Source of the DNA: Schumannella sp. | Lineage (GTDB): Bacteria > Actinomycetota > Actinomycetes > Actinomycetales > Microbacteriaceae | Length of the DNA: 33,306 bases | Direction of reading: 5' to 3' | Assembly (NCBI GenBank): GCA_025463555.1 | Contig: JAODAS010000008.1 | Span: forward strand, 1-33,306 | Shown: positions 24,451 through 32,291 of the stretch, piece by piece | Position numbering within the stretch: the stretch's first letter is position 1 | How the letters are laid out: every line of letters starts with the position of its first letter | Position numbers and translations under genes: made by a program | Notes under the pieces: model-generated | What the model was told of the DNA's origin: nothing | Databases searched by the model: none | What the model saw: only the letters and a program-made list of their open reading frames with translations

Positions 24451-25439
24451 AAGCCATCATCCGCACCCAATACGGATCGCCCGACGTGCTCGAGCTCGTC
24501 GACATCGAGCGACCTGTACCCGCCAAGCGCGAGGTGCTGGTGCGGGTCGAGGCGGCCGGCGTCGACATCGGCGTCTGGCATCTGATGACCGGGCTGCCGA
24601 CCATGGCACGGATCGCACTGGGTGCGCGTCGTCCGCGGCTGCCGGGTCTGGGCACCGAGCTCGCCGGGGTCGTGGAGGGTGTCGGCGCCGACGTGACGCG
24701 CTTCCGCATCGGCGACTCGGTCTTCGGCGCCGGACGCGGCGCCTTCGCGGAGTACGCGATCGCCTCCGAGGACAAGCTCGCCAGCCGCCCCGCGGGCGTC
24801 ACGGCGCAGCAGGCCGCGGCATCCGCGGTCTCGGGTGTGACCGCCGTGCAGGCGCTCGATGCGGGCAGAGTCGCCGCCGGGCAGCGTGTGCTGGTGCTCG
24901 GCGCGTCGGGGGGCGTCGGTTCGTTCGTGGTGCAGATCGCGAAAGCACTCGGCGCCCACGTCACCGGCGTCGCGAGCACGTCGAAGCTCGAGTCCGTGCG
25001 CGCCCTCGGCGCAGACGAGGTGATCGACTACACGACGACGGATGCCACCGACGGGTCCCAGCGCTATGACCTGATCGTCGACATGGGCGGCAACCGCCCC
25101 CTCGCGGTCCTGCGTCGTGCTCTCGGCCCGCGCGGCCGGGCGGTGATCGTCGGCGGCGAGGATGGCGGCGGCCGGGTGCTGGGCGGGTTCCAGCGCAGCA
25201 TGTTCGCCGGCCTGGCTTCGGCGGTCCGCCGGCAGCGCGTGGTCGGGCTCGTGTCGCTCACCACGACGGCCGACCTCCTCCGGGTCGGCGAGTTGCTGGC
25301 GTCGGGCACGATGACGTCGCGCGTCGACGGGGTCTACCCGCTCACTCAGACCGCGGATGCGATCCGGCGTCTGGAGGCGCGTCACGTCCGCGGAAAACTG
25401 GTCATCGATCTCGGTCTAGGGAAACTCGCAGAAAAATAA
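24447..25439 (+). CDS. NAD(P)-dependent quinone oxidoreductase-like (MDR superfamily)
   Basis: MKAIIRTQYGSPDVLELVDIERPVPAKREVLVRVEAAGVD; RVLVLGASGGVGSFVVQIAKALGAHVTGV; GTGA overlap with XRE gene. Confidence 0.94.
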   Translation: MKAIIRTQYGSPDVLELVDIERPVPAKREVLVRVEAAGVDIGVWHLMTGLPTMARIALGARRPRLPGLGTELAGVVEGVGADVTRFRIGDSVFGAGRGAFAEYAIASEDKLASRPAGVTAQQAAASAVSGVTAVQALDAGRVAAGQRVLVLGASGGVGSFVVQIAKALGAHVTGVASTSKLESVRALGADEVIDYTTTDATDGSQRYDLIVDMGGNRPLAVLRRALGPRGRAVIVGGEDGGGRVLGGFQRSMFAGLASAVRRQRVVGLVSLTTTADLLRVGELLASGTMTSRVDGVYPLTQTADAIRRLEARHVRGKLVIDLGLGKLAEK

Positions 25440-25475
25440 CGATCAGGTAACTAGACAGCGTTACCGTTCCGTTAT
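25436..25475. promoter_or_regulatory. 16-bp arm inverted repeat (13/16), spacer TAGACAGC
   Basis: ATAACGATCAGGTAAC-tagacagc-GTTACCGTTCCGTTAT. Confidence 0.6.
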
Positions 25476-25551
25476 ACATTTCAAGTGCGGAAGTTGTTTG
25501 CTGTGGCAGCTCCCGCGGAATGTGATTGCAGGACACTCTTGGTGCAAGGGA

Positions 25552-25585
25552 GAAGGCCGGCCGCTCGCCTCTGCGGCCGGCCTTC
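25552..25585. terminator. Strong hairpin, 13-bp perfect stem
   Basis: GAAGGCCGGCCGC-tcgcctct-GCGGCCGGCCTTC. Confidence 0.85.
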
Positions 25586-25622
25586 AATCACGTTCTGGCC
25601 GGACTTCAGTCACGCTCTGGCT

Positions 25623-25657
25623 GGCCTCGATACACCGCCTCCGGCGGCACTCGACCG
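25623..25657. repeat. Degenerate copy of the interspersed palindromic repeat
   Basis: ggcctcgatacaccgcctccggcggcactcgaccggcgg resembles GGTTTCGATACGCCGC.GCGGC.ACTCAACC. Confidence 0.5.
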
Positions 25658-25683
25658 GCGGTGGCCGTCCCTAGACTCGACGG

Positions 25684-26124
25684 GTGACCGACCGAACGAC
25701 CGCCGTCGATGCCTGGGAATCGCTCTACCGTGCGCAGGTCACCGTGTTCCGGCAGCTGCGAGCCGAGTTCCCCGCCGGCGAGGTCACCCTCACGGAGTAC
25801 GACGTGCTGTTCAACCTGTACCGGCAGCCGGAGCGGCGGGCGCGCATCCGCGACCTGACACCGCAGCTGCTGCTCAGCCAGCCCAGCGTCAGCCGCCTGA
25901 TCGAGCGCCTCGCGAGCCGCGGTCTCGTCGACCGCTCCGGCGACCCGAGTGACGCACGCGGCACGATGGTCGCGCTCACGGACGCCGGGACCGAGGTGTT
26001 CCGCCGGGTGGGCGCCCAGCACAGCGCCTGGATCGCCGAGCGCATGAGCGTGCTCGAACCGGGCGAACTGCAGCAGCTCACCGAGCTCACGACGAAGCTG
26101 CGGATGCGTCCCCGGCACGCCTGA
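25684..26124 (+). CDS. MarR-family transcriptional regulator
   Basis: LTEYDVLFNLYRQPERRARIRDLTPQLLLSQPSVSRLIERLASRGLVDRSGDPSDARGTMVALTDAG; TAGACT 6 nt upstream of GTG. Confidence 0.94.
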   Translation: MTDRTTAVDAWESLYRAQVTVFRQLRAEFPAGEVTLTEYDVLFNLYRQPERRARIRDLTPQLLLSQPSVSRLIERLASRGLVDRSGDPSDARGTMVALTDAGTEVFRRVGAQHSAWIAERMSVLEPGELQQLTELTTKLRMRPRHA

Positions 26125-26137
26125 TCGCCTCGCGCCC

Positions 26138-27025
26138 CTAGATCGGCGGGCGCCCGCCCATGACCATGATGGCGCGAGCGGCGATGAAGACACCGGCCTC
26201 TGCTGCGGACACCGGATCGCGGCCGTTGACCCAGCGGTCGAGGAAGCCGGCGGCGAGCGCATCCCCCGCCCCCGTCGGATCGACGATGTGCTGGATGAGC
26301 GGCGCCGGGACCCGGGTGTGCTTCTTGCCCTCGAAGACGATCAGGCCCTCGGCGCCCATGGTCAGCACCACGACCTCGAAACGTTCGCTCAGTGCGGCTC
26401 CGATGCGCAGCGGCTCGGTCTGACCGCTGAGCAGCGCGCCCTCAGCGAGGTTCGGGAACAGGATCGTCGTTCCGGCGATCGCCGTCAGGAACGGCTCCGC
26501 ACCGAAGTCGGCGATGTAGCCCGACGAACCCGGCGTGACCGACACGGGCACCCCGGCCGCGGTCGCCCTGTCGATCAGGTCGCGGGCGCCGATCACCCCG
26601 AAGCCGTCGAGGATGCTGTAGCCGCTGATGTGCAGGACACCGGCGTGCGCCAGCAGCTCATCGGTGACCGAGCTGCTCGTCAGCCGCGAATTCGCGCCGC
26701 GCTCCGTGAGCATGGTGCGGCGTTCGCCGTCGACGAGGATCACGATGGTGCCCGTGGGCAGGCCGGTGCCGAGTTCGAGGTGCGGCTCGACGCCCGACTC
26801 GCGGAACACCCGCTCGTGGTGCGCCAGATCGTCGAGTCCCACGCATCCGACGAAGTCGACCGGCGTGCCGAGCGTGCCGAGCCAGACGGCGGTGTTCGCG
26901 GCCGAACCGCCCGGCCGCAGCCGGATCGTGGACGCCGTGTCGGTGTCGGGGCGCAGCTCACCACGGGGAACCACGACGATGTCGTTGATGACGTCGCCGA
27001 CGACGACGATGCGGTCGCCGCTCAT
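26138..27025 (-). CDS. PfkB-family carbohydrate kinase, probable pseudouridine kinase
   Basis: MSGDRIVVVGDVINDIVVVPRGEL; VDPTGAGDALAAGFLDRW; ATGA overlap with psuG. Confidence 0.88.
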   Translation of the reverse strand: MSGDRIVVVGDVINDIVVVPRGELRPDTDTASTIRLRPGGSAANTAVWLGTLGTPVDFVGCVGLDDLAHHERVFRESGVEPHLELGTGLPTGTIVILVDGERRTMLTERGANSRLTSSSVTDELLAHAGVLHISGYSILDGFGVIGARDLIDRATAAGVPVSVTPGSSGYIADFGAEPFLTAIAGTTILFPNLAEGALLSGQTEPLRIGAALSERFEVVVLTMGAEGLIVFEGKKHTRVPAPLIQHIVDPTGAGDALAAGFLDRWVNGRDPVSAAEAGVFIAARAIMVMGGRPPI

Positions 27026-27936
27026 GCGCGCGTGCGCTGCGACCACGCGGTCGCGATGTCGGCCGCGACGCTCACATTGTTGCGCGCCAGGTCGAGATTG
27101 ACTTCGAGGCTGCGGCCGCCGGAGGCGTCGACGATGAACCCGAGCAGGAACGGCGTGACCGCCTTACCGCGCACTCCCGCCGCCTCTGCGGCGGCGAAGG
27201 CCTCGGCGAGCACCCGATCGTGCTCCCGCGGGTCCCATTGCTGATCGAGAGCGATCGGGTTGGCGACGATGATGCCCGCGCGCAACCCGAGCTCATCCCG
27301 CGCCGCCATGATCGCGGCGACCTCCGCCGCGGTGTCGACGCTCCAGTCCAGCTCGTAGCCCGACTCGCGCAGCCAGAACGCCGGGAACGCGCGCGTGCGG
27401 TAGCCCACGACCGCGACACTCAGAGTCTCGAGGCGCTCGAGGGTCGCCGCGATGTCGAGCACGCTCTTCACACCGGCGCTCACGACGGTGATGGGCGTCT
27501 CGGCCAGCGTCGGGAGGTCGGCGGACTCGTCGAACGTCTCGGACGCCCCGCGGTGCACGCCCCCGAGGCCGCCGGTCGCGAACACGCGGATGCCGGCCGC
27601 CGCGGCCAGGTGCGCGGTGGCGGCGACCGTCGTGGCACCGCTCCCACCCCGGGCAGCGAGGATCGGCAGGTCGCGAACGCTCGCCTTGGCCAGTTCCTCC
27701 TCTGCGATGCGGCGCACACCGTCGCCATCCAGGCCGATCTGGGGCACGCCATCGAGCACCGCGATCGTGGCAGGGGTCACACCGCGATCCCGCAGGATCC
27801 CCTCGAACTCGCGCGCGGCATCCAGATTGCGGGGGCGCGGGAGGCCATGGGAGATGATCGTCGACTCGAGTGCGACGACGGGCCGCGACGCGGCGAGGGC
27901 GTCGGCGACCTCCGCCGAGAAGTGCATGGGGGACAT
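27022..27936 (-). CDS. psuG: Pseudouridine-5'-phosphate glycosidase
   Basis: RPVVALESTIISHGLPRPRNLDAA; VFATGGLGGVHRGASETFDESADL; AVVGYRTRAFPAFW. Confidence 0.95.
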   Translation of the reverse strand: MSPMHFSAEVADALAASRPVVALESTIISHGLPRPRNLDAAREFEGILRDRGVTPATIAVLDGVPQIGLDGDGVRRIAEEELAKASVRDLPILAARGGSGATTVAATAHLAAAAGIRVFATGGLGGVHRGASETFDESADLPTLAETPITVVSAGVKSVLDIAATLERLETLSVAVVGYRTRAFPAFWLRESGYELDWSVDTAAEVAAIMAARDELGLRAGIIVANPIALDQQWDPREHDRVLAEAFAAAEAAGVRGKAVTPFLLGFIVDASGGRSLEVNLDLARNNVSVAADIATAWSQRTRA

Positions 27937-28057
27937 ATCACCGTCAACGCTACCGGTCCCCGGGCACCGCTCCGACCGGCCGCGACGCGGTGGCCCGCGA
28001 ACGGGGGGTCACTGAACCGTCCCCTGTGAACAGCCCCGGCGCGTCCGGATGCCGGGG

Positions 28058-29845
28058 CTAGCTGGCGCTGACCTTGGCCTTCCTCGATGCGGCCGGCTTG
28101 GTCGCCGGCTTCGCCGCCGCCGGCGCGGCGGCCTTCCGCGGGGTGGCCTTCTTCGCCTGGCCGACGACTCCCGCATCCGCGATGATCTTGCGCGGGTTGA
28201 AGTTGCTGCCGGGATCGGCCGAACTCAGCAGGCCGCCGAGCACGCGCACCCCCTCGGGGGAGATGTCCTGCTCCATCCACGGCGCGTGCTCGAGCCCCAC
28301 ACCGTGGTGGTGCGACAGCGACCCGCCGTTGTCGATGAACGCCTGCTGGATCGCGCTCTTGACGACGTCGTACTCGCCCAGCGGATCCTTGTCGCCCATG
28401 ACGAACGCGAACGTGAAGTACAGGCAGGCGCCCGTGTGGTACGAGTGCGACAGGTGGCTCATGATCCAGCCTTTGACGCCGATCGCGTCGTACGCGGCCT
28501 GCGCCGCCTTCACGACCTCGTCGTGCACCTGATTGACCTTCGACCACGGCATCGACGATTCGGAGACGTCGCCGGCGGCGCCCCGGTCGAGCAGGAAGTC
28601 ACGCAGGTACGGGGTGTCGAACTTCTTCTGGTCGTAGAGCACGCCCGGGCCGGTGCCGACGCCCATGCCGCCGTGGCTCTTGACGATCTTGTCGACCAGC
28701 TTCTTCTGCAGCTCGGCGTGCCTCTCGCCGCCCTCGTATCCGATGAACGACAGGCAGATGTCGTCGAGCTTCCAGCCTTTGCTCTTCATCAGGGTCGGCA
28801 GAACTGTTCCGGCGAGGAACTTCTGCATGCCCTTGCTCTCTTTGCTCGTCGCCAGCGAGAAGCCCGTCTCCCGGGCGTCGGAGACGCGGGTGATCGAGGG
28901 TGCGGCGTCCGATTCCGAGATCTCCTGCATCGCCGCGATGCCCGACTCCCAGGTCGGGAAGAAGTAGGCGTACACGTCGCGCTTCTCCGGCACCCGGTGC
29001 ACCTGCGCCGTGACCTCGGTGATGACGCCCAGCCGGCCTTCGCTGCCGACGATCATCTCGCGGACGCTCGGTCCGGTCGACGAGCTCGGGATGGGGCGGA
29101 TGACGAGTGTCGCGCCGGGCCGCACGACACGCAGGCCGCGAGCGATCTCCGCGATGTCGCCGTACTTGTCCGACTGCATGCCGGATGAGCGCGTGGCGAC
29201 CCAGCCGCCCAGCGTCGAGTGGGTGAACGAGTCGGGGAAGTGGCCGATGGTCCAGCCTTTGGCGTTCAGCTGCGCCTCGAGGTCGGGGCCCTGGGCGCCG
29301 GCCTGGATGCGGGCGAGCCCGGATTCCTCGTCGATGTCGAGCACCTGGTTCAGACGCCCCATGTCGAGCGACATGATCACGCGCTTCTCGTCGGAGCGAG
29401 GCTCCAGGCTTCCGGCGATGTTGCTGCCCCCGCCGAACGGGATGATGACCACGTCGGCCGCGACAGCGGCGTCCACGATCTTCTGGACCTCGGCCTCGTC
29501 GGCCGGGTAGACGACCGCGTCGGGGTAGCGCTCCACCTGGTTGGCGCGGATGCGCACCAGATCGCGCAGGCTCTTGCCGTACACGTGCACGACCCGCTCC
29601 ATCGCATCCGTCGTCACATGGCCTTCGCCGACGATCGTCGCGAACTTCGACAGCAGCGCGGGGGTGGCGAGCGTCTTCGGGATCGTCATCTTGTCGAAGG
29701 ACGGCTTCTCGACGGGCGCGGCCGTGTGCAGATCGAGCCCGACCGCGTACTCGACGAACGGCGCGAAGCCGGGCTTGTCCTCCCAGTGGAAACCGGTGCC
29801 CTCATTGCCCCAGCCCCACCACTTCATGTGCTTGACGTCGGTCAC
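28058..29845 (-). CDS. FAD-binding oxidoreductase, alkyldihydroxyacetonephosphate synthase-like
   Basis: MKWWGWGNEG start, VIIPFGGGSNIAGSLE (PP loop), TGPSVREMIVGSEGRLGVITEVTAQVHRVPEKRD, MSHLSHSYHTGACLYFTFAF, LSHHHGVGLEHAPW; GTG 29845 with AGAAGGAG SD. Confidence 0.9.
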   Translation of the reverse strand: MTDVKHMKWWGWGNEGTGFHWEDKPGFAPFVEYAVGLDLHTAAPVEKPSFDKMTIPKTLATPALLSKFATIVGEGHVTTDAMERVVHVYGKSLRDLVRIRANQVERYPDAVVYPADEAEVQKIVDAAVAADVVIIPFGGGSNIAGSLEPRSDEKRVIMSLDMGRLNQVLDIDEESGLARIQAGAQGPDLEAQLNAKGWTIGHFPDSFTHSTLGGWVATRSSGMQSDKYGDIAEIARGLRVVRPGATLVIRPIPSSSTGPSVREMIVGSEGRLGVITEVTAQVHRVPEKRDVYAYFFPTWESGIAAMQEISESDAAPSITRVSDARETGFSLATSKESKGMQKFLAGTVLPTLMKSKGWKLDDICLSFIGYEGGERHAELQKKLVDKIVKSHGGMGVGTGPGVLYDQKKFDTPYLRDFLLDRGAAGDVSESSMPWSKVNQVHDEVVKAAQAAYDAIGVKGWIMSHLSHSYHTGACLYFTFAFVMGDKDPLGEYDVVKSAIQQAFIDNGGSLSHHHGVGLEHAPWMEQDISPEGVRVLGGLLSSADPGSNFNPRKIIADAGVVGQAKKATPRKAAAPAAAKPATKPAASRKAKVSAS

Positions 29846-30558
29846 TTGTTCTCCTTCTGGGCACGCCGGGGCTTGCCGGGCTTGGGGTCGAGGATACGGG
29901 CAGAGTGCTGGCCGTGCATGGCGACGACCTGGGCGCGCACCCGCGCCATGAACTCGGTGGGGTTCTCGTCCGTGTGCGCCCTCATCGGCGCCCCGAACAC
30001 GACGGCGACGGAACGCCCGGCCTTCGGCCACTTTGATCCGCGCGGATGCGACTCGTGCGCACCGATGATGGCGATCGGCACGATCGGTGCACCCGTGGAG
30101 GAGGACAGGGCGGCCGCGCCCGGCTTGAAATGCCCGGGGACGCCGTCCTTCGATCGCGTCCCCTCGGGGAACACCAGCACCGGGACGTCGTGCTCGAGCA
30201 GGGTCTTCGCACTCACATTGCGCGGGTTGCGGCCGCTGCGATCCACCGGGAACGCGTTGAAGAAGAGGGCGGTGAGCCCCCGCCGCCACCACACGTCGAA
30301 GAAGTAGTCGCCCGCGGCGCCCGCCGCGAGGTAGCGCGCCATCGGCCGGGGCAGCGCGCCCATGATGAGCGGCGCATCCAGATGACTCGAGTGATTGGCG
30401 ACGACCACGAACGGCCGCTTCACGCCTTTGAGCTTGTCGCGGTCGACGACGGTGACGTGCAGCATCCCCCAGACGACCGCCTTGAGCAGTCCGCGCTGGG
30501 CGACGAAACGAGCGTTCGCCTGTCCGCGGGACGTGAAGCGGTCACGCATTGCGGGCAT
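29842..30558 (-). CDS. PlsC-like 1-acylglycerol-3-phosphate acyltransferase
   Basis: VVANHSSHLDAPLIMGALP (NHxxxxD), VLVFPEGTRSKDGVPGHFKPGAAAL; SD GGAAGGA spaced best for ATG 30558. Confidence 0.9.
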   Translation of the reverse strand: MPAMRDRFTSRGQANARFVAQRGLLKAVVWGMLHVTVVDRDKLKGVKRPFVVVANHSSHLDAPLIMGALPRPMARYLAAGAAGDYFFDVWWRRGLTALFFNAFPVDRSGRNPRNVSAKTLLEHDVPVLVFPEGTRSKDGVPGHFKPGAAALSSSTGAPIVPIAIIGAHESHPRGSKWPKAGRSVAVVFGAPMRAHTDENPTEFMARVRAQVVAMHGQHSARILDPKPGKPRRAQKENK

Positions 30559-30597
30559 CCGCATTCCTTCCCATCCGACCGGCGCACCGGATCGGGG

Positions 30598-31377
30598 TCA
30601 TTCCGAAGCGGCTTTGCTCCGACTCAGGCTAATCCTGCGCGAGATGGTCCGCACCGTGGACCTCGGCAGATGCCGGAGCAACCAGGACAGCGGTCGGTAC
30701 CGAACACTCGGCATGGAGACCACCTTCCCGCGATCCACATCGCGCAGGCACTCGCGCACCAGGTATTCGGAGTCGAGCCACAATGCGCCGGGAATGCTGC
30801 TGCCGCGGATCGAGGCGCGCTGATGGAACTCCGTGCGCACCCAGCCCGGCATCAGCGCCGTCACCGTCACACCCGAGCCCTTCAGCTCGTTGGCGAGGCT
30901 CTCGGTGTAAGTCTGCACCCACGCCTTCATCGCGGAGTAGCCACCCATGCTCAGCTGCGACGCGATGCTGCTCACGTTGACGATCACACCGTGACCGCGC
31001 TGCTTCATGCCAGGAGCCACCGCCGCAGACAGCACCCACACCGCGCGCACCATGACCGCGTACGCGTCGTCGTGCTCCGCGACGTCCGGGTTCACCAGCT
31101 TGGTCTTCAACCCGTAGCCGGCGTTGTTGATCAGGATGTCGACGGGCTTGGCAGTGTCGGCCAGACGGGCGGCGACCCGGTCGGTGTCCTTCGGGTTCGA
31201 CAGGTCGGCGGCCATCGTCTCGACCTCACGGCCGGGCGTTCGCAACTCGGCGGCCACGGCATCCAGCCTGGCCTGATCGCGTGCGACCAGGATCAGGTCG
31301 TGCCCGCGCGCAGCGAGCTGCCTCGCGAACTCCGCTCCGATGCCCGACGAGCCACCGGTCACCAGAGCGATACCCAT
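30598..31377 (-). CDS. SDR-family oxidoreductase
   Basis: MGIALVTGGSSGIGAEFARQLAARGHDLILVARD; NNAGYG; YSAMKAW; TATCGT 7 nt upstream of ATG. Confidence 0.93.
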   Translation of the reverse strand: MGIALVTGGSSGIGAEFARQLAARGHDLILVARDQARLDAVAAELRTPGREVETMAADLSNPKDTDRVAARLADTAKPVDILINNAGYGLKTKLVNPDVAEHDDAYAVMVRAVWVLSAAVAPGMKQRGHGVIVNVSSIASQLSMGGYSAMKAWVQTYTESLANELKGSGVTVTALMPGWVRTEFHQRASIRGSSIPGALWLDSEYLVRECLRDVDRGKVVSMPSVRYRPLSWLLRHLPRSTVRTISRRISLSRSKAASE

Positions 31378-31454
31378 AGTCCTTACGATACGGTGCTAGG
31401 GAGCACCGGCACGTTCCCCGGCAGCTCCGCTCCCTCTGAGAAGGGTCTGTCCAG

Positions 31455-32291
31455 ATGACTCCGCGCAGCGCAGAACCGCCATCACGCGCTGACGTGTCTC
31501 TGGAGTCGGGCAACTTCGACATCCGCGAATTCGCGCGCACCGCGCGGGGCAGTCACCGTGCGGAGTTGCAGCTCGACGCGATCAGCGCCTCCGGGCTCGG
31601 CGCCGACGCCATCCGCCTGCTGCGCCTGCTGCGCGACCTGGAACGCACGACGATGCAGCGCATGCGCAATCTGCTCGTCACAGCGACCCACAAGGACGCG
31701 CGCGTCACCGCATTCCTCACGACCTGGGCGTACGAGAAGTTCTGGATCGCCGACGCCCTCGACGCCGTGCTCGAAGCCACCGGCGACGACCTGCACTCGT
31801 CCGAGAACGCGGGCGGGCTGCGCCGCATCGTCAAGGAGCGCGCCGAACGCCGCGGACCGGTCTCGCGTGCCATCCGCGCCAACTTCGACGGCCCGCAGAT
31901 CGTCGCGGCCCACGTCACCACCGGGCTCGCCGACGAGTGGATCACGCAGGCGGCCTACCGCCGGCTGGGCGAGATGGCGGGCGGGCTCCGCTCTGTCGTC
32001 GATCTGATCATCGGCATCAAAGACCGTCACATCCGCTTCCTCGCGGAAGAGGCTCAGCGCCGCCTGGCCGCGTCCGACCGCGCCAGCAAGCTGACCCGCC
32101 GCGCCCTGAAGCAGGCCGTCTGGCCCATCGGGGCCGTCGAGCGCAGTGACGATGACCGCAGCTTCTTCGAACGGGTCGTCTTCGGGGCTTCCGCCGGGGC
32201 TGCCGAAGCCCGGCGCATCTCCGCCCTCCTCGCTGAGCTCCCCGGCCTCGCGTCCGTCGCGCCGACCGTATCTGCGAGACTTGTGCCGTGA
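31455..32291 (+). CDS. Helical hypothetical protein, possible ferritin-like fold
   Basis: 278 aa, several helices with acidic/His residues (LLRDLERTTMQRM, TWAYEKFWIADAL, DEWITQAAYRRLGE, IKDRHIRFLAEEAQRRL). Confidence 0.7.
   Translation: MTPRSAEPPSRADVSLESGNFDIREFARTARGSHRAELQLDAISASGLGADAIRLLRLLRDLERTTMQRMRNLLVTATHKDARVTAFLTTWAYEKFWIADALDAVLEATGDDLHSSENAGGLRRIVKERAERRGPVSRAIRANFDGPQIVAAHVTTGLADEWITQAAYRRLGEMAGGLRSVVDLIIGIKDRHIRFLAEEAQRRLAASDRASKLTRRALKQAVWPIGAVERSDDDRSFFERVVFGASAGAAEARRISALLAELPGLASVAPTVSARLVP

Noticed and set aside
25402-25952. ORFs 25402..25587 (-) and 25485..25952 (+) spanning the hairpin region
   Set aside because: They read through a perfect hairpin and the marR start, with no motifs or SD; more likely non-coding.
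27936-27970. TAGCGT upstream of psuG as a leaderless -10
   Set aside because: Spacing to the ATG is 10 nt and the nearer GTG is out of frame; does not fit the 6-8 nt rule.
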